From contig CAYQJO010000242.1 in the NCBI GenBank assembly GCA_964417785.1, positions 1-6,429 of the forward strand: a stretch of 6,429 bases of DNA, in the 5' to 3' direction. A program made the translations under genes and the position numbers. Positions 1 through 5,587 of this stretch are shown here, piece by piece. Positions within the stretch are counted from its first letter, which is position 1; each line of letters begins with the position of its first letter. The notes under the pieces were generated by a model, which was given only the letters and a program-made list of their open reading frames with translations, was not told the DNA's origin and did no database searches. The DNA comes from DAOTUL01 sp034437435 (GTDB lineage: Bacteria; Chloroflexota; Anaerolineae; Aggregatilineales; Phototrophicaceae).

Positions 1-1
1 G

Positions 2-109
2 CTGGTCTATGTGGGCGTGATAACCCTGGCGCTGGTGGCGGGGTCACTCTATGGTCTGGTATCGCTTCTGGAACGTCATCTGCTCACATGGCAGCAACGA
101 AACCCATAG
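2..109 (+). CDS. ABC transporter permease, C-terminal fragment (SsuC/TauC/ThiX-like)
   Basis: This is the tail of an open frame entering from the left edge: 35 codons ending at TAG (107-109), with no start in the window. The peptide begins LVYVGVITLALVAGSLYGLV, a hydrophobic segment that would be the last membrane helix. It is followed by the short basic tail SLLERHLLTWQQRNP. A final helix running into a LLER-x-LL-x-W cytoplasmic end is typical of inner-membrane permeases of the nitrate/sulfonate/taurine/HMP ABC importers (BPD_transp_1 family). The binding protein and ATPase of the same importer class lie downstream on the same strand, which supports the call. The missing part would hold the EAA coupling loop. 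Family membership is inferred from the tail and context, and the substrate is unknown. Confidence 0.72.
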   Translation: MVYVGVITLALVAGSLYGLVSLLERHLLTWQQRNP

Positions 110-119
110 GCAACGTGTT

Positions 120-125
120 TATAAT
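120..125 (+). promoter_or_regulatory. Candidate -10 element (TATAAT) before the AI-2E-family gene
   Basis: A perfect TATAAT lies in the 70-bp gap between the permease stop (109) and the GTG start at 180. It would place transcription start near 132 and give a leader of about 48 nt. No good -35 hexamer is visible 16-19 bp upstream, where the sequence is still permease coding, so this is either a weak internal promoter or chance. If real, it would let the three downstream genes be expressed apart from the permease. Confidence 0.3.
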
Positions 126-166
126 GCTGTAACCGCGTTGTGCGGGCATTGTTTCAGAGATATTCG

Positions 167-171
167 AGGAG
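167..171 (+). promoter_or_regulatory. Ribosome binding site fixing the GTG start at 180
   Basis: AGGAG, inside the purine tract CGAGGAGAGAG, sits 8 nt before GTG (180-182). No comparable site precedes the in-frame ATG at 51, which lies inside the permease coding sequence. The GTG is therefore preferred. Confidence 0.75.
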
Positions 172-179
172 AGAGTCAG

Positions 180-1424
180 GTGTCTGACATCAGTTTTGCC
201 AGACGGGTTGTGATCGTCGTAGGCATCGGAGTGCTGGCGCTTGGCCTGTGGCAGTTGCGCAACATCGTTTTGATGATCGTCCTGGCGGTAATCATTGCCG
301 TGTCACTGGATATGCCGACCAACAGGCTGCGCCGCATAGGTGTTCGCAATTCTCTCGCGCTGTTCTTGAGCGTCGCCGCTGTCTTCACGATGACATTCGC
401 CTTCCTGGCCTGGATTATGCCGACGTTGGTGGTGGAGATGGCCGATGTATTATCCGAATTCCCTGACGCTTACGACACAGTGCGCGAACAATACAGCGAA
501 TGGCACAGCAACCAGACTAATTTCTTGCAGGAAATCCTGCCCACGCTGGACTTCGATAACAAAGACGTGCGCAATCTTCTCAGTGAACTGACTGCCTTCG
601 CCCCCCCCCTGGCTGCTGAGATCGGTAACGCACTGGCCCAGAGCATCGCCAATCTCGGCATCATCATTGTGGTCGCCATCTTTCTACTGCTCGAACCCAA
701 GAACTACGTCATCGGGCTGATTACACTCATACCGGAGCAGTACCGGGATCGTACACTAGAAATCCTGATCGAACTCCGTCTCACGGTCACGACATGGATG
801 ACCGCGCTGACCTTTTCCATCACCATCACCACCCTGCTGGTCTGGATCACCCTCGGCTGGCTCCTGGGTGTACCCAACGCGCTCGCTCTCGGTGTGATCG
901 CCGGTGTCTCGACCATTATCCCCAATATCGGGGCCGTGATCCCGGTGATCCCGATTACCATCTTCACATTGGCGGATGACCCAGCCAAACTGCCGCTGGT
1001 CATACCTGCGTATCTGATGATTCAATTAACCGAATCCAACATCCTGACGCCATCCATCGTCAAACGTGAACTCAATATCCCGGCAGCGGCGGTTCTGCTC
1101 TTCCAGTTAATCGCCGCCTACCTGTTCGGATTCTTCGGCGTGCTGCTGGCTGTCCCCATGCTGGCCCTCATCATCACACTGGTGCGCGAATTGTATGTCT
1201 ATGACACATTGGGCATGCGCGATGTCTCTATCGACATCGCCAACACACTTGACGGTTATGGCCTGAAGCTGGTCACAACCAGCGCCAACCCCGAAGACCC
1301 ACAGGAATTGAAGATCATGACACAGACCTTCACCGTCGTGCGCGACCGGGCTGAATATGAAAACTATCTTGAGCAGCGGCCTGAAGACTGGCCGACCGAT
1401 ACCAAAAAGGAAGGAACCTCATGA
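180..1424 (+). CDS. AI-2E/TqsA-family membrane transporter (PF01594 type)
   Basis: The product is a 414-residue multi-pass inner-membrane protein. Hydrophobic stretches fall near residues 10-43 (two helices), 58-80, 156-171, 207-230, 234-264, 272-283 and 302-335. A hydrophilic helical segment (85-150) follows the third helix, as is usual in this family. Hallmarks are STIIPNIGAVIPVIP (244-258), the TESNILTP segment (284-291) and the GFFGVLLAVP stretch (317-326), which match the conserved second half of AI-2E transporters. Members have been linked to autoinducer-2 export (TqsA) or Na+/H+ exchange, but most have no known substrate. A soluble tail of about 68 residues (347-414) is longer than the family core. 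The start is the GTG with AGGAG 8 nt upstream; the ATG at 51 would overlap the permease gene. The stop overlaps the next ATG (ATGA), so the two genes are probably translationally coupled. The family is clear; the function is not. Confidence 0.88.
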   Translation: MSDISFARRVVIVVGIGVLALGLWQLRNIVLMIVLAVIIAVSLDMPTNRLRRIGVRNSLALFLSVAAVFTMTFAFLAWIMPTLVVEMADVLSEFPDAYDTVREQYSEWHSNQTNFLQEILPTLDFDNKDVRNLLSELTAFAPPLAAEIGNALAQSIANLGIIIVVAIFLLLEPKNYVIGLITLIPEQYRDRTLEILIELRLTVTTWMTALTFSITITTLLVWITLGWLLGVPNALALGVIAGVSTIIPNIGAVIPVIPITIFTLADDPAKLPLVIPAYLMIQLTESNILTPSIVKRELNIPAAAVLLFQLIAAYLFGFFGVLLAVPMLALIITLVRELYVYDTLGMRDVSIDIANTLDGYGLKLVTTSANPEDPQELKIMTQTFTVVRDRAEYENYLEQRPEDWPTDTKKEGTS

Positions 1425-2542
1425 GACGATCATTACTCGCACTCCTCTTGCTACTGGCGGGCAGCGTACAGAATAACGCTCAGGATGATGAAGACCTGCG
1501 CTTTTTTCTGTCATTCGTACCCAATATCCAGTTCGCGCCGCTTTATGTGCTGGATGCGGAAAACCTGCTAACCGGTTACACACTGGAATTCCAATACGGC
1601 GACGAACCCATCGGCGTGGACCTGATCGCCGCCGGTGAGATCGACTTCGGTGTGATTAGCGGCGAACAGATTATCCTGGCCCGTTCGGGTGAACGCCCGG
1701 TGGTCTACTTCTACGAGTGGTACCAGCAGTATCCAGTGGGCATTGTCATCCCGGATACGACCGCTGCCGAGACCGTCACCGATCTGGTGGGACAGCGTGT
1801 GGGCATTCCAGGGCGCTTCGGCGCATCGTATAGTGGGTTGACGGCCCTGTTGCAGTTCAACGGCCTGGAGGAGAGCGATATACGGTTGGAACCCATTGGA
1901 TTCAACGCGCCGGACGTCATTTGTAATGCAGGTGGGGACGGTGTGGCCGCTGCCGTGGTCTATATCAGCAACGAACCACTGCAAATCGAACAGCGGGCCG
2001 CAGCCGGTGAATGCGGCGACATCCAGTCAGCGCGGGTGATTCCGGTAGCCGAATACGCCGACATGGTATCCAACGGACTCGCAGCCAGCGAGGACACCAT
2101 CAGCAACCGTCCAGAACAGGTTCGGGCGATGACACTGGCGTTCGATACAGCCTTGCAGCAGGTCATCAACAATCCCGCACATGCCTATCTCACCAGCGAA
2201 CGCTACATCGAGAATCTGCCGCTGGACGACGAACTACGAGCGGCACTGGAATCCGCCGCCGAACAGCAGGAGGTGTTTCTCAGCGATAATCCCGACCGGG
2301 AAGCGGTCGCCGCCAGCCGAGAAGCCCTGCTGGCCGAACTCGAAGCACAATTTGCGCCGGAACAACTGACACAGTTGCGCGTTCTGCTCGCCAGCATCAA
2401 TTTGTGGGATGCGGATCAACTCGGTTATACCGATGCCGGATCGTGGACGGTGACACTGGACATTCTGCGCTCGCTGGACCTACTGGTTAACGACGATGTG
2501 GACCTGCACAGCGCATTCACCAATGACTTCTTGCCGGAGTAA
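1421..2542 (+). CDS. NMT1/SsuA/ThiY-like ABC transporter substrate-binding protein
   Basis: The product is a 373-residue exported binding protein. It starts with a signal peptide: MRRS, a leucine-rich core (5-13), then LAGSVQNNAQ, with probable signal peptidase I cleavage after Ala20. Mature features of the NMT1 family are FFLSFVPNIQFAPLYVL (28-44), the GVDLIAAGEIDFGVISGEQ stretch (65-83), DLVGQRVGIPGRFGASYSG (121-139), the interdomain strand AAVVYISNEP (177-186) and an FTNDFLPE ending. The family carries thiamine precursors, aliphatic sulfonates, nitrate and similar small molecules; which one is bound here is not evident. Where lipoproteins have LAGC this protein has LAGS (12-15), so it is not an obvious lipoprotein. 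Its only two cysteines, C168 and C198, could form a disulfide outside the cell. AAGGAAGGA (1407-1415) gives a strong ribosome site before ATG 1421, which overlaps the stop of the upstream gene. The ATPase gene follows 4 nt after its stop. Confidence 0.88.
   Translation: MRRSLLALLLLLAGSVQNNAQDDEDLRFFLSFVPNIQFAPLYVLDAENLLTGYTLEFQYGDEPIGVDLIAAGEIDFGVISGEQIILARSGERPVVYFYEWYQQYPVGIVIPDTTAAETVTDLVGQRVGIPGRFGASYSGLTALLQFNGLEESDIRLEPIGFNAPDVICNAGGDGVAAAVVYISNEPLQIEQRAAAGECGDIQSARVIPVAEYADMVSNGLAASEDTISNRPEQVRAMTLAFDTALQQVINNPAHAYLTSERYIENLPLDDELRAALESAAEQQEVFLSDNPDREAVAASREALLAELEAQFAPEQLTQLRVLLASINLWDADQLGYTDAGSWTVTLDILRSLDLLVNDDVDLHSAFTNDFLPE
2536..2539 (+). promoter_or_regulatory. Ribosome binding site supporting a TTG start at 2547
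   Basis: GGAG, overlapping the last codons of the binding-protein gene, lies 7 nt before TTG (2547-2549). The in-frame ATGs at 2496 and 2523 lie further inside the upstream gene, lack a purine tract, and would add 17 or 8 residues unlike the family N-terminus. Confidence 0.6.
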
Positions 2543-2546
2543 CAGT

Positions 2547-3281
2547 TTGCGCATCACCGCCGACAACCTGACCGTCGCTTTCGGCCCGGTAGCGGCTCTC
2601 GGTCCGGTCTCATTGGAGATCAAACCGGGTGAGTTCGTCGCCATCATCGGCCCCAGCGGGTGCGGCAAGAGTACGTTCATCCGTGTACTGGCAGGCTTGC
2701 AGCCCCCCACCGGCGGCCACGTTCGCCTGGACGACAGGCCGCTGGCGGGACCGTCTCCGCGTGTCGGACTGATGTTCCAGGACGCTAACCTGATGCCCTG
2801 GCGCACCGTCACCGATAACATCACGCTTCCGCTGGAACTTTCTGGCATGGGACGCACCCCACGCCAGAGAGCGGCACAAAAACTCATGCCGATCCTCGGT
2901 CTGGGCGGCTTTGAAAACGCACAACCTGCCAATCTATCCGGCGGCATGGCACAGCGCGTGGCGTTAGGTCGCGTGCTGATCCAGGACCCGGACCTGCTGC
3001 TGCTGGATGAGCCGTTCGGCGCACTCGACGCTCTGACACGGGAGCAAATCAGCCTGGACCTGCTGCGCATCCGCCAGCAGAAAACAGTCGTTACGGTGAC
3101 GCACGACATCAACGAGGCGGTTCTGCTCTCCGACCGGGTGCTGGTGATGAGTCATCGACCGGGGCGCATCATTGGCGACCTCCCGGTACCGCTGCCGCGC
3201 CCACGCAACCTGAATCAGATGTACCAACCAGACTTCGTGGAGATGACGCGCCAGGTCCGCTCAGTTCTCAACCGTGCTTAA
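2547..3281 (+). CDS. ABC transporter ATP-binding protein, SsuB/TauB/ThiZ type
   Basis: The product is a 244-residue cytoplasmic ATPase that powers the importer formed with the permease at 2-109 and the binding protein at 1421. From the TTG start, MRITADNLTVAFG is a normal family N-terminus. All nucleotide-binding motifs are intact: Walker A GPSGCGKST (35-43), Q-loop MFQDANLMPWRTV (76-88, Q78), signature LSGGMAQR (130-137), Walker B LLLLDEPFGALD (150-161) with catalytic E155, and switch His186 in VTHDINEAV. The Q-loop ending LMPWRTV is characteristic of the nitrate/sulfonate/taurine group. The length fits the family. Gly141 (LGRVL) stands where Ala is commoner, which is probably harmless. The frame starts 4 nt after the binding-protein stop and is probably the last gene of the operon. 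Its 3' end overlaps the convergent deacetylase gene by 21 bp. Longer ATG starts at 2496 or 2523 are possible but less likely. Confidence 0.92.
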   Translation: MRITADNLTVAFGPVAALGPVSLEIKPGEFVAIIGPSGCGKSTFIRVLAGLQPPTGGHVRLDDRPLAGPSPRVGLMFQDANLMPWRTVTDNITLPLELSGMGRTPRQRAAQKLMPILGLGGFENAQPANLSGGMAQRVALGRVLIQDPDLLLLDEPFGALDALTREQISLDLLRIRQQKTVVTVTHDINEAVLLSDRVLVMSHRPGRIIGDLPVPLPRPRNLNQMYQPDFVEMTRQVRSVLNRA

Positions 3282-4004
3282 GTTATCGGCCTCAAAATCC
3301 AGCATGCGGAAGGTTTCAGCGTAGGGCAGGCCCACCTGCTTGCCCGCTTCCGCGCTCCAACGCTCGACCATCTCGACAGTCTTCTCGTCAACCTGAGATT
3401 GGTGGCAGCGCAGCGCGGCCTTCTTGCGATCTATGGTCGTGGAAATATCGACGGCGAGGTTATTGTGACCGTTACTGCTCAACACCAGATACAGACGCGA
3501 TACCTTATGCGGTTCGTAGCCCTCAAACAAGAGATCGCGGAAAATCGGACGGGTTTCGGCGCTGGGAAAAGTCGCATACAGGGCCGCCTCACCCACCGCC
3601 CGGTGGTCGGGGTGGTTGATATAGTTCATATCGGGGACAATCACGGTGGTCGGGTCCAGCGTGACCACCACCTGCGGGCGAATCTCACGGATCAGGCGGG
3701 TTAAATCTTTGCGCAGCTTCATCGTTGGTTCAAGATGGCCGTCGGGATAATCCAGAAAGCGCACATCCTCCACACCGACGATCCGGGCCGACTCGGTCTG
3801 CTCGCGGCGGCGCGTGGCGATCAATTCATGAACATCTATATCGGGGGCATTGCTGCCAGATGAACTATCGGTGACGATGCAGTATGTCACCTGCGTACCG
3901 GCATCGGTCCAGCGGGCAACGGTCCCGGAAATCCCAAATTCAATATCGTCAGCGTGGGCGACAATCACCAGCACACGCTCTGGGGCATAAAAGTCTTCGC
4001 TCAT
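3261..4004 (-). CDS. PIG-L/LmbE-type deacetylase (zinc-dependent de-N-acetylase family)
   Basis: The product is a 247-residue soluble protein. The family zinc site is present: AHADDIEFG (16-24) gives His17 and Asp20 as ligands with Asp19 as likely general base, and NHPDHR (130-135) supplies the third ligand, His134. Other family elements are the strand VTYCIVTD (39-46), the TRRREQTESARIVGVEDVRFLDY stretch (64-86) and DGHLE (88-92). The family removes acetyl groups from N-acetylglucosamine-type substrates, as in mycothiol or bacillithiol synthesis (MshB, BshB) and GPI precursors (PIG-L), but many members have unknown substrates and none can be assigned here. AHADD replaces the commoner AHPDD, and TDSSSG (45-50) replaces TDGxxG; both are mild changes. 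No signal peptide or membrane segment is seen. The ATG at 4004 follows a weak AAGAAAGAGAAG ribosome site. The gene lies 63 bp downstream of the kinase gene on the same strand and may be co-transcribed. Confidence 0.88.
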   Translation of the reverse strand: MSEDFYAPERVLVIVAHADDIEFGISGTVARWTDAGTQVTYCIVTDSSSGSNAPDIDVHELIATRRREQTESARIVGVEDVRFLDYPDGHLEPTMKLRKDLTRLIREIRPQVVVTLDPTTVIVPDMNYINHPDHRAVGEAALYATFPSAETRPIFRDLLFEGYEPHKVSRLYLVLSSNGHNNLAVDISTTIDRKKAALRCHQSQVDEKTVEMVERWSAEAGKQVGLPYAETFRMLDFEADNLSTVEN

Positions 4005-4006
4005 GG

Positions 4007-4059
4007 CAGCTTCTCTTTCTTGATTCCGGCAAACGCCAGAACTGTAGCAGAGAAAGCTG
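4007..4059 (-). promoter_or_regulatory. Possible mRNA hairpin covering the deacetylase ribosome binding site
   Basis: In the 63-bp gap between kinase and deacetylase genes, 4007-4016 (CAGCTTCTCT) can pair with 4049-4059 (AGAGAAAGCTG). This makes ten base pairs with one bulged base (4053). The loop is about 32 nt and contains a smaller GGC/GCC hairpin (4028-4037). On the minus-strand transcript the 3' arm is the AGAGAAG purine tract just before the deacetylase ATG, so folding would hide the ribosome site. There is no U-tract, so it is not a normal terminator. It could be chance. Confidence 0.25.
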
Positions 4060-4067
4060 AGCGGTGG

Positions 4068-5531
4068 CTAAACCGGAAGGATAATCCCGAAGGTGCTGCC
4101 CTGCCCCGGTACGCTGTGGACGGTCACCGATCCACCATGCGCTTCGGCGACCGTCTCGACAATCGCCAGTCCCAGTCCCGTGCCTTCGATGTCACTCTGG
4201 TCACGCACACGGTAGAAGCGCTCGAACAGGCGGGGCTGCGCCGAGACGGGGATACCGGGGCCGTTATCGCTGACCTCGATATGGACGCCCCTGTCATCGA
4301 CATAGGCTCGCAGCGTGACCACTGCCCCATCTGGCGAATACTTAAAGGCGTTATCCAGATAATTGAGGATGGCGCGTTTCAACCAGTTAGCGTCCGCCTG
4401 AATCTGCGGCAGATCAGCGGGGATGTCTTCACGAAACTCATAGGAGCGCTCGCCGATCAACCCGACCACGTCCATAGCCGATTCGCGCAGCACATCGGCG
4501 AGCGCGGTCGTCTCCAGGTTAAAACGATGCCCGCTTTCAAGCTGTTCCAGTGCCAGCACATCCTCGATCATTGCCCGTATCCGATGGACTCCGCCCATCG
4601 CCAGATCGATAATCTCCTGGACTTCGGGGGTCACCTCACCGAGCATTCGTTTCATGATCACGAGGGCGTTCGTGGTGACGCTGAGCGGATTGCGCATATC
4701 ATGTGCAGCAGCGCGGACAAACTGGGCGCGGGCAATCTGCTCCTCACGATGATGGGTGACATCCTGCAAAACAACCACCCAGCCATCATCATCGGTACTG
4801 GCAATCGGTGAGGCCAGAACAGCAATCACCCGCTGGTTCTCCAAGGTGATCTTGAACATATTGTCCAGTTCACGTGATTCCAGCACCTTGACCAGCGACG
4901 CACGGATGGGAATGGGCGCTTCCCGCAGCGGTACCCCCACAAGGTCGGTCTGTCTGACCCCCAGCATACGTTCTGCCGTACTGTTGACGAGGGTGATCCG
5001 GCCATTATCGTCTGTAGCGATAATACCGTCCGCCGATGAGTCCAGAATGGCCGCCAGCCGGTTTGCGTTGGCGCGGCTCTCCGTATAGAGCCGGTTATTT
5101 TCCAGCGCCACGCCGACCGTATCTGCCAGCACCCGCAGCACACTAACCGTATCGACGTCAAAGCCATCGGGTTTGCGGCTGAGAATACTCAAAATACCGA
5201 CAATCTGGCCGCGTGAGTGCATCGGAGCCAGCGCAATCTCATCGTCGATCACCACGTCACTGGCGGTCAGAACCGCCTCGAACATTGCCTCGGTCAAGTC
5301 CAGTGGCGTTTCGGTCGCATCCGGGTCACGGTTGCGTCTTGCACGTAGGTCCAGCTTGCCAGTGGTGGTATTCATCAGACTTATGGCACCGGCCTGAGCA
5401 TCCACGACATCCATAGCAACCAGCAGCGTCGCTTCCAGCATGGTATCCTGGTCGGAAGACATCACCGCGACAGACGTCACAGCGTGGATAGCGATGAGTT
5501 GGTTAGTCAGTCTAATTGATTGTGGTGGCAC
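4068..5531 (-). CDS. Soluble GAF-PAS sensor histidine kinase
   Basis: The product is a 487-residue protein with no signal peptide or membrane helix, so it should sense a cytoplasmic cue. A GAF-like domain spans about 8-148 and ends VGVALENNRLYTES. It looks compact, with a short link between DVVIDDE (92-98) and the APMHSRGQIVGIL strand (102-114). A PAS domain follows (about 156-260: NRLAAILDSSADGIIATD, NSTAERMLGV, WVVVLQDVT). The HisKA dimerization segment has the H-box AAAHDMRNPLS, with phosphoacceptor His277 (274-284). The HATPase domain keeps the N box (NYLDNAFKYSP, N390 and N394), G1 (DNGPGIP, 422-428), F box (LFERFYR, 435-441) and G2 (GTGLGLAIV, 450-458), so it should be active. It would autophosphorylate and pass phosphate to a response regulator, but no regulator gene is in the window. 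The GTG start at 5531 keeps the helix leading into GAF but has only a weak AAAG upstream; ATG codon 24 is an alternative start that would remove that helix. Confidence 0.92.
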   Translation of the reverse strand: MPPQSIRLTNQLIAIHAVTSVAVMSSDQDTMLEATLLVAMDVVDAQAGAISLMNTTTGKLDLRARRNRDPDATETPLDLTEAMFEAVLTASDVVIDDEIALAPMHSRGQIVGILSILSRKPDGFDVDTVSVLRVLADTVGVALENNRLYTESRANANRLAAILDSSADGIIATDDNGRITLVNSTAERMLGVRQTDLVGVPLREAPIPIRASLVKVLESRELDNMFKITLENQRVIAVLASPIASTDDDGWVVVLQDVTHHREEQIARAQFVRAAAHDMRNPLSVTTNALVIMKRMLGEVTPEVQEIIDLAMGGVHRIRAMIEDVLALEQLESGHRFNLETTALADVLRESAMDVVGLIGERSYEFREDIPADLPQIQADANWLKRAILNYLDNAFKYSPDGAVVTLRAYVDDRGVHIEVSDNGPGIPVSAQPRLFERFYRVRDQSDIEGTGLGLAIVETVAEAHGGSVTVHSVPGQGSTFGIILPV

Positions 5532-5536
5532 TGGAA

Positions 5537-5565
5537 TTGGCTTTCATTGTTTAAGCTATTATACT
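5537..5565 (+). promoter_or_regulatory. Sigma70-type promoter for the class V aminotransferase gene
   Basis: A -35-like TTGGCT (5537-5542, four of six matches to TTGACA) is separated by exactly 17 bp from TATACT (5560-5565, five of six matches to TATAAT). Transcription would start near 5572, giving a leader of about 16 nt that contains the AAAGGTG ribosome site (5577-5583) before ATG 5588. The stretch is AT-rich compared with the flanking genes. Confidence 0.5.
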
Positions 5566-5576
5566 GATTATACCTG
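5558..5576 (+). repeat. Short tandem repeat creating two -10 boxes
   Basis: ATTATACTG (5558-5566) is followed directly by ATTATACCTG (5567-5576), which differs by one inserted C. On the minus strand each copy contains TATAAT. The repeat sits in the middle of the divergent promoter region and could also act as an operator half-site pair. Confidence 0.45.
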
Positions 5577-5585
5577 AAAGGTGAA
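5558..5585 (-). promoter_or_regulatory. Sigma70-type promoter for the histidine kinase gene, overlapping the divergent promoter
   Basis: Read on the minus strand, TTCACC (5585-5580, four of six to TTGACA), a 16-bp spacer and a perfect TATAAT (5563-5558) form a promoter pointing at the kinase start at 5531, with a leader of about 20 nt. A second perfect TATAAT lies 9 bp upstream (5572-5567). The first -10 shares bases with the plus-strand -10, so the two polymerases could not bind together. Confidence 0.45.
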
Positions 5586-5587
5586 TA

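Noticed and set aside
51..179. N-terminal extension of the AI-2E-family protein from ATG 51
   Set aside because: It would overlap the permease tail, lacks a ribosome site, and adds 43 residues rich in Cys, His and Arg unlike the family; GTG 180 has AGGAG 8 nt upstream.
1685..1698. Small CGGG/CCCG hairpin
   Set aside because: It is only four base pairs, lies inside conserved binding-protein coding sequence, and has no U-tract.
1568..1984. Open minus-strand frame of 138 codons opposite the binding-protein gene
   Set aside because: It is antisense to a confident gene, with no ribosome site or recognizable motif.
2480..3112. Open minus-strand frame of 210 codons opposite the ATPase gene
   Set aside because: It is a Ser/Arg-rich mirror of the ATPase coding sequence with no domain of its own.
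3954..4811. Open plus-strand frame of 285 codons opposite the kinase gene
   Set aside because: It is fully antisense to the kinase and deacetylase start, has no recognizable domain, and long open frames opposite GC-rich genes are common.
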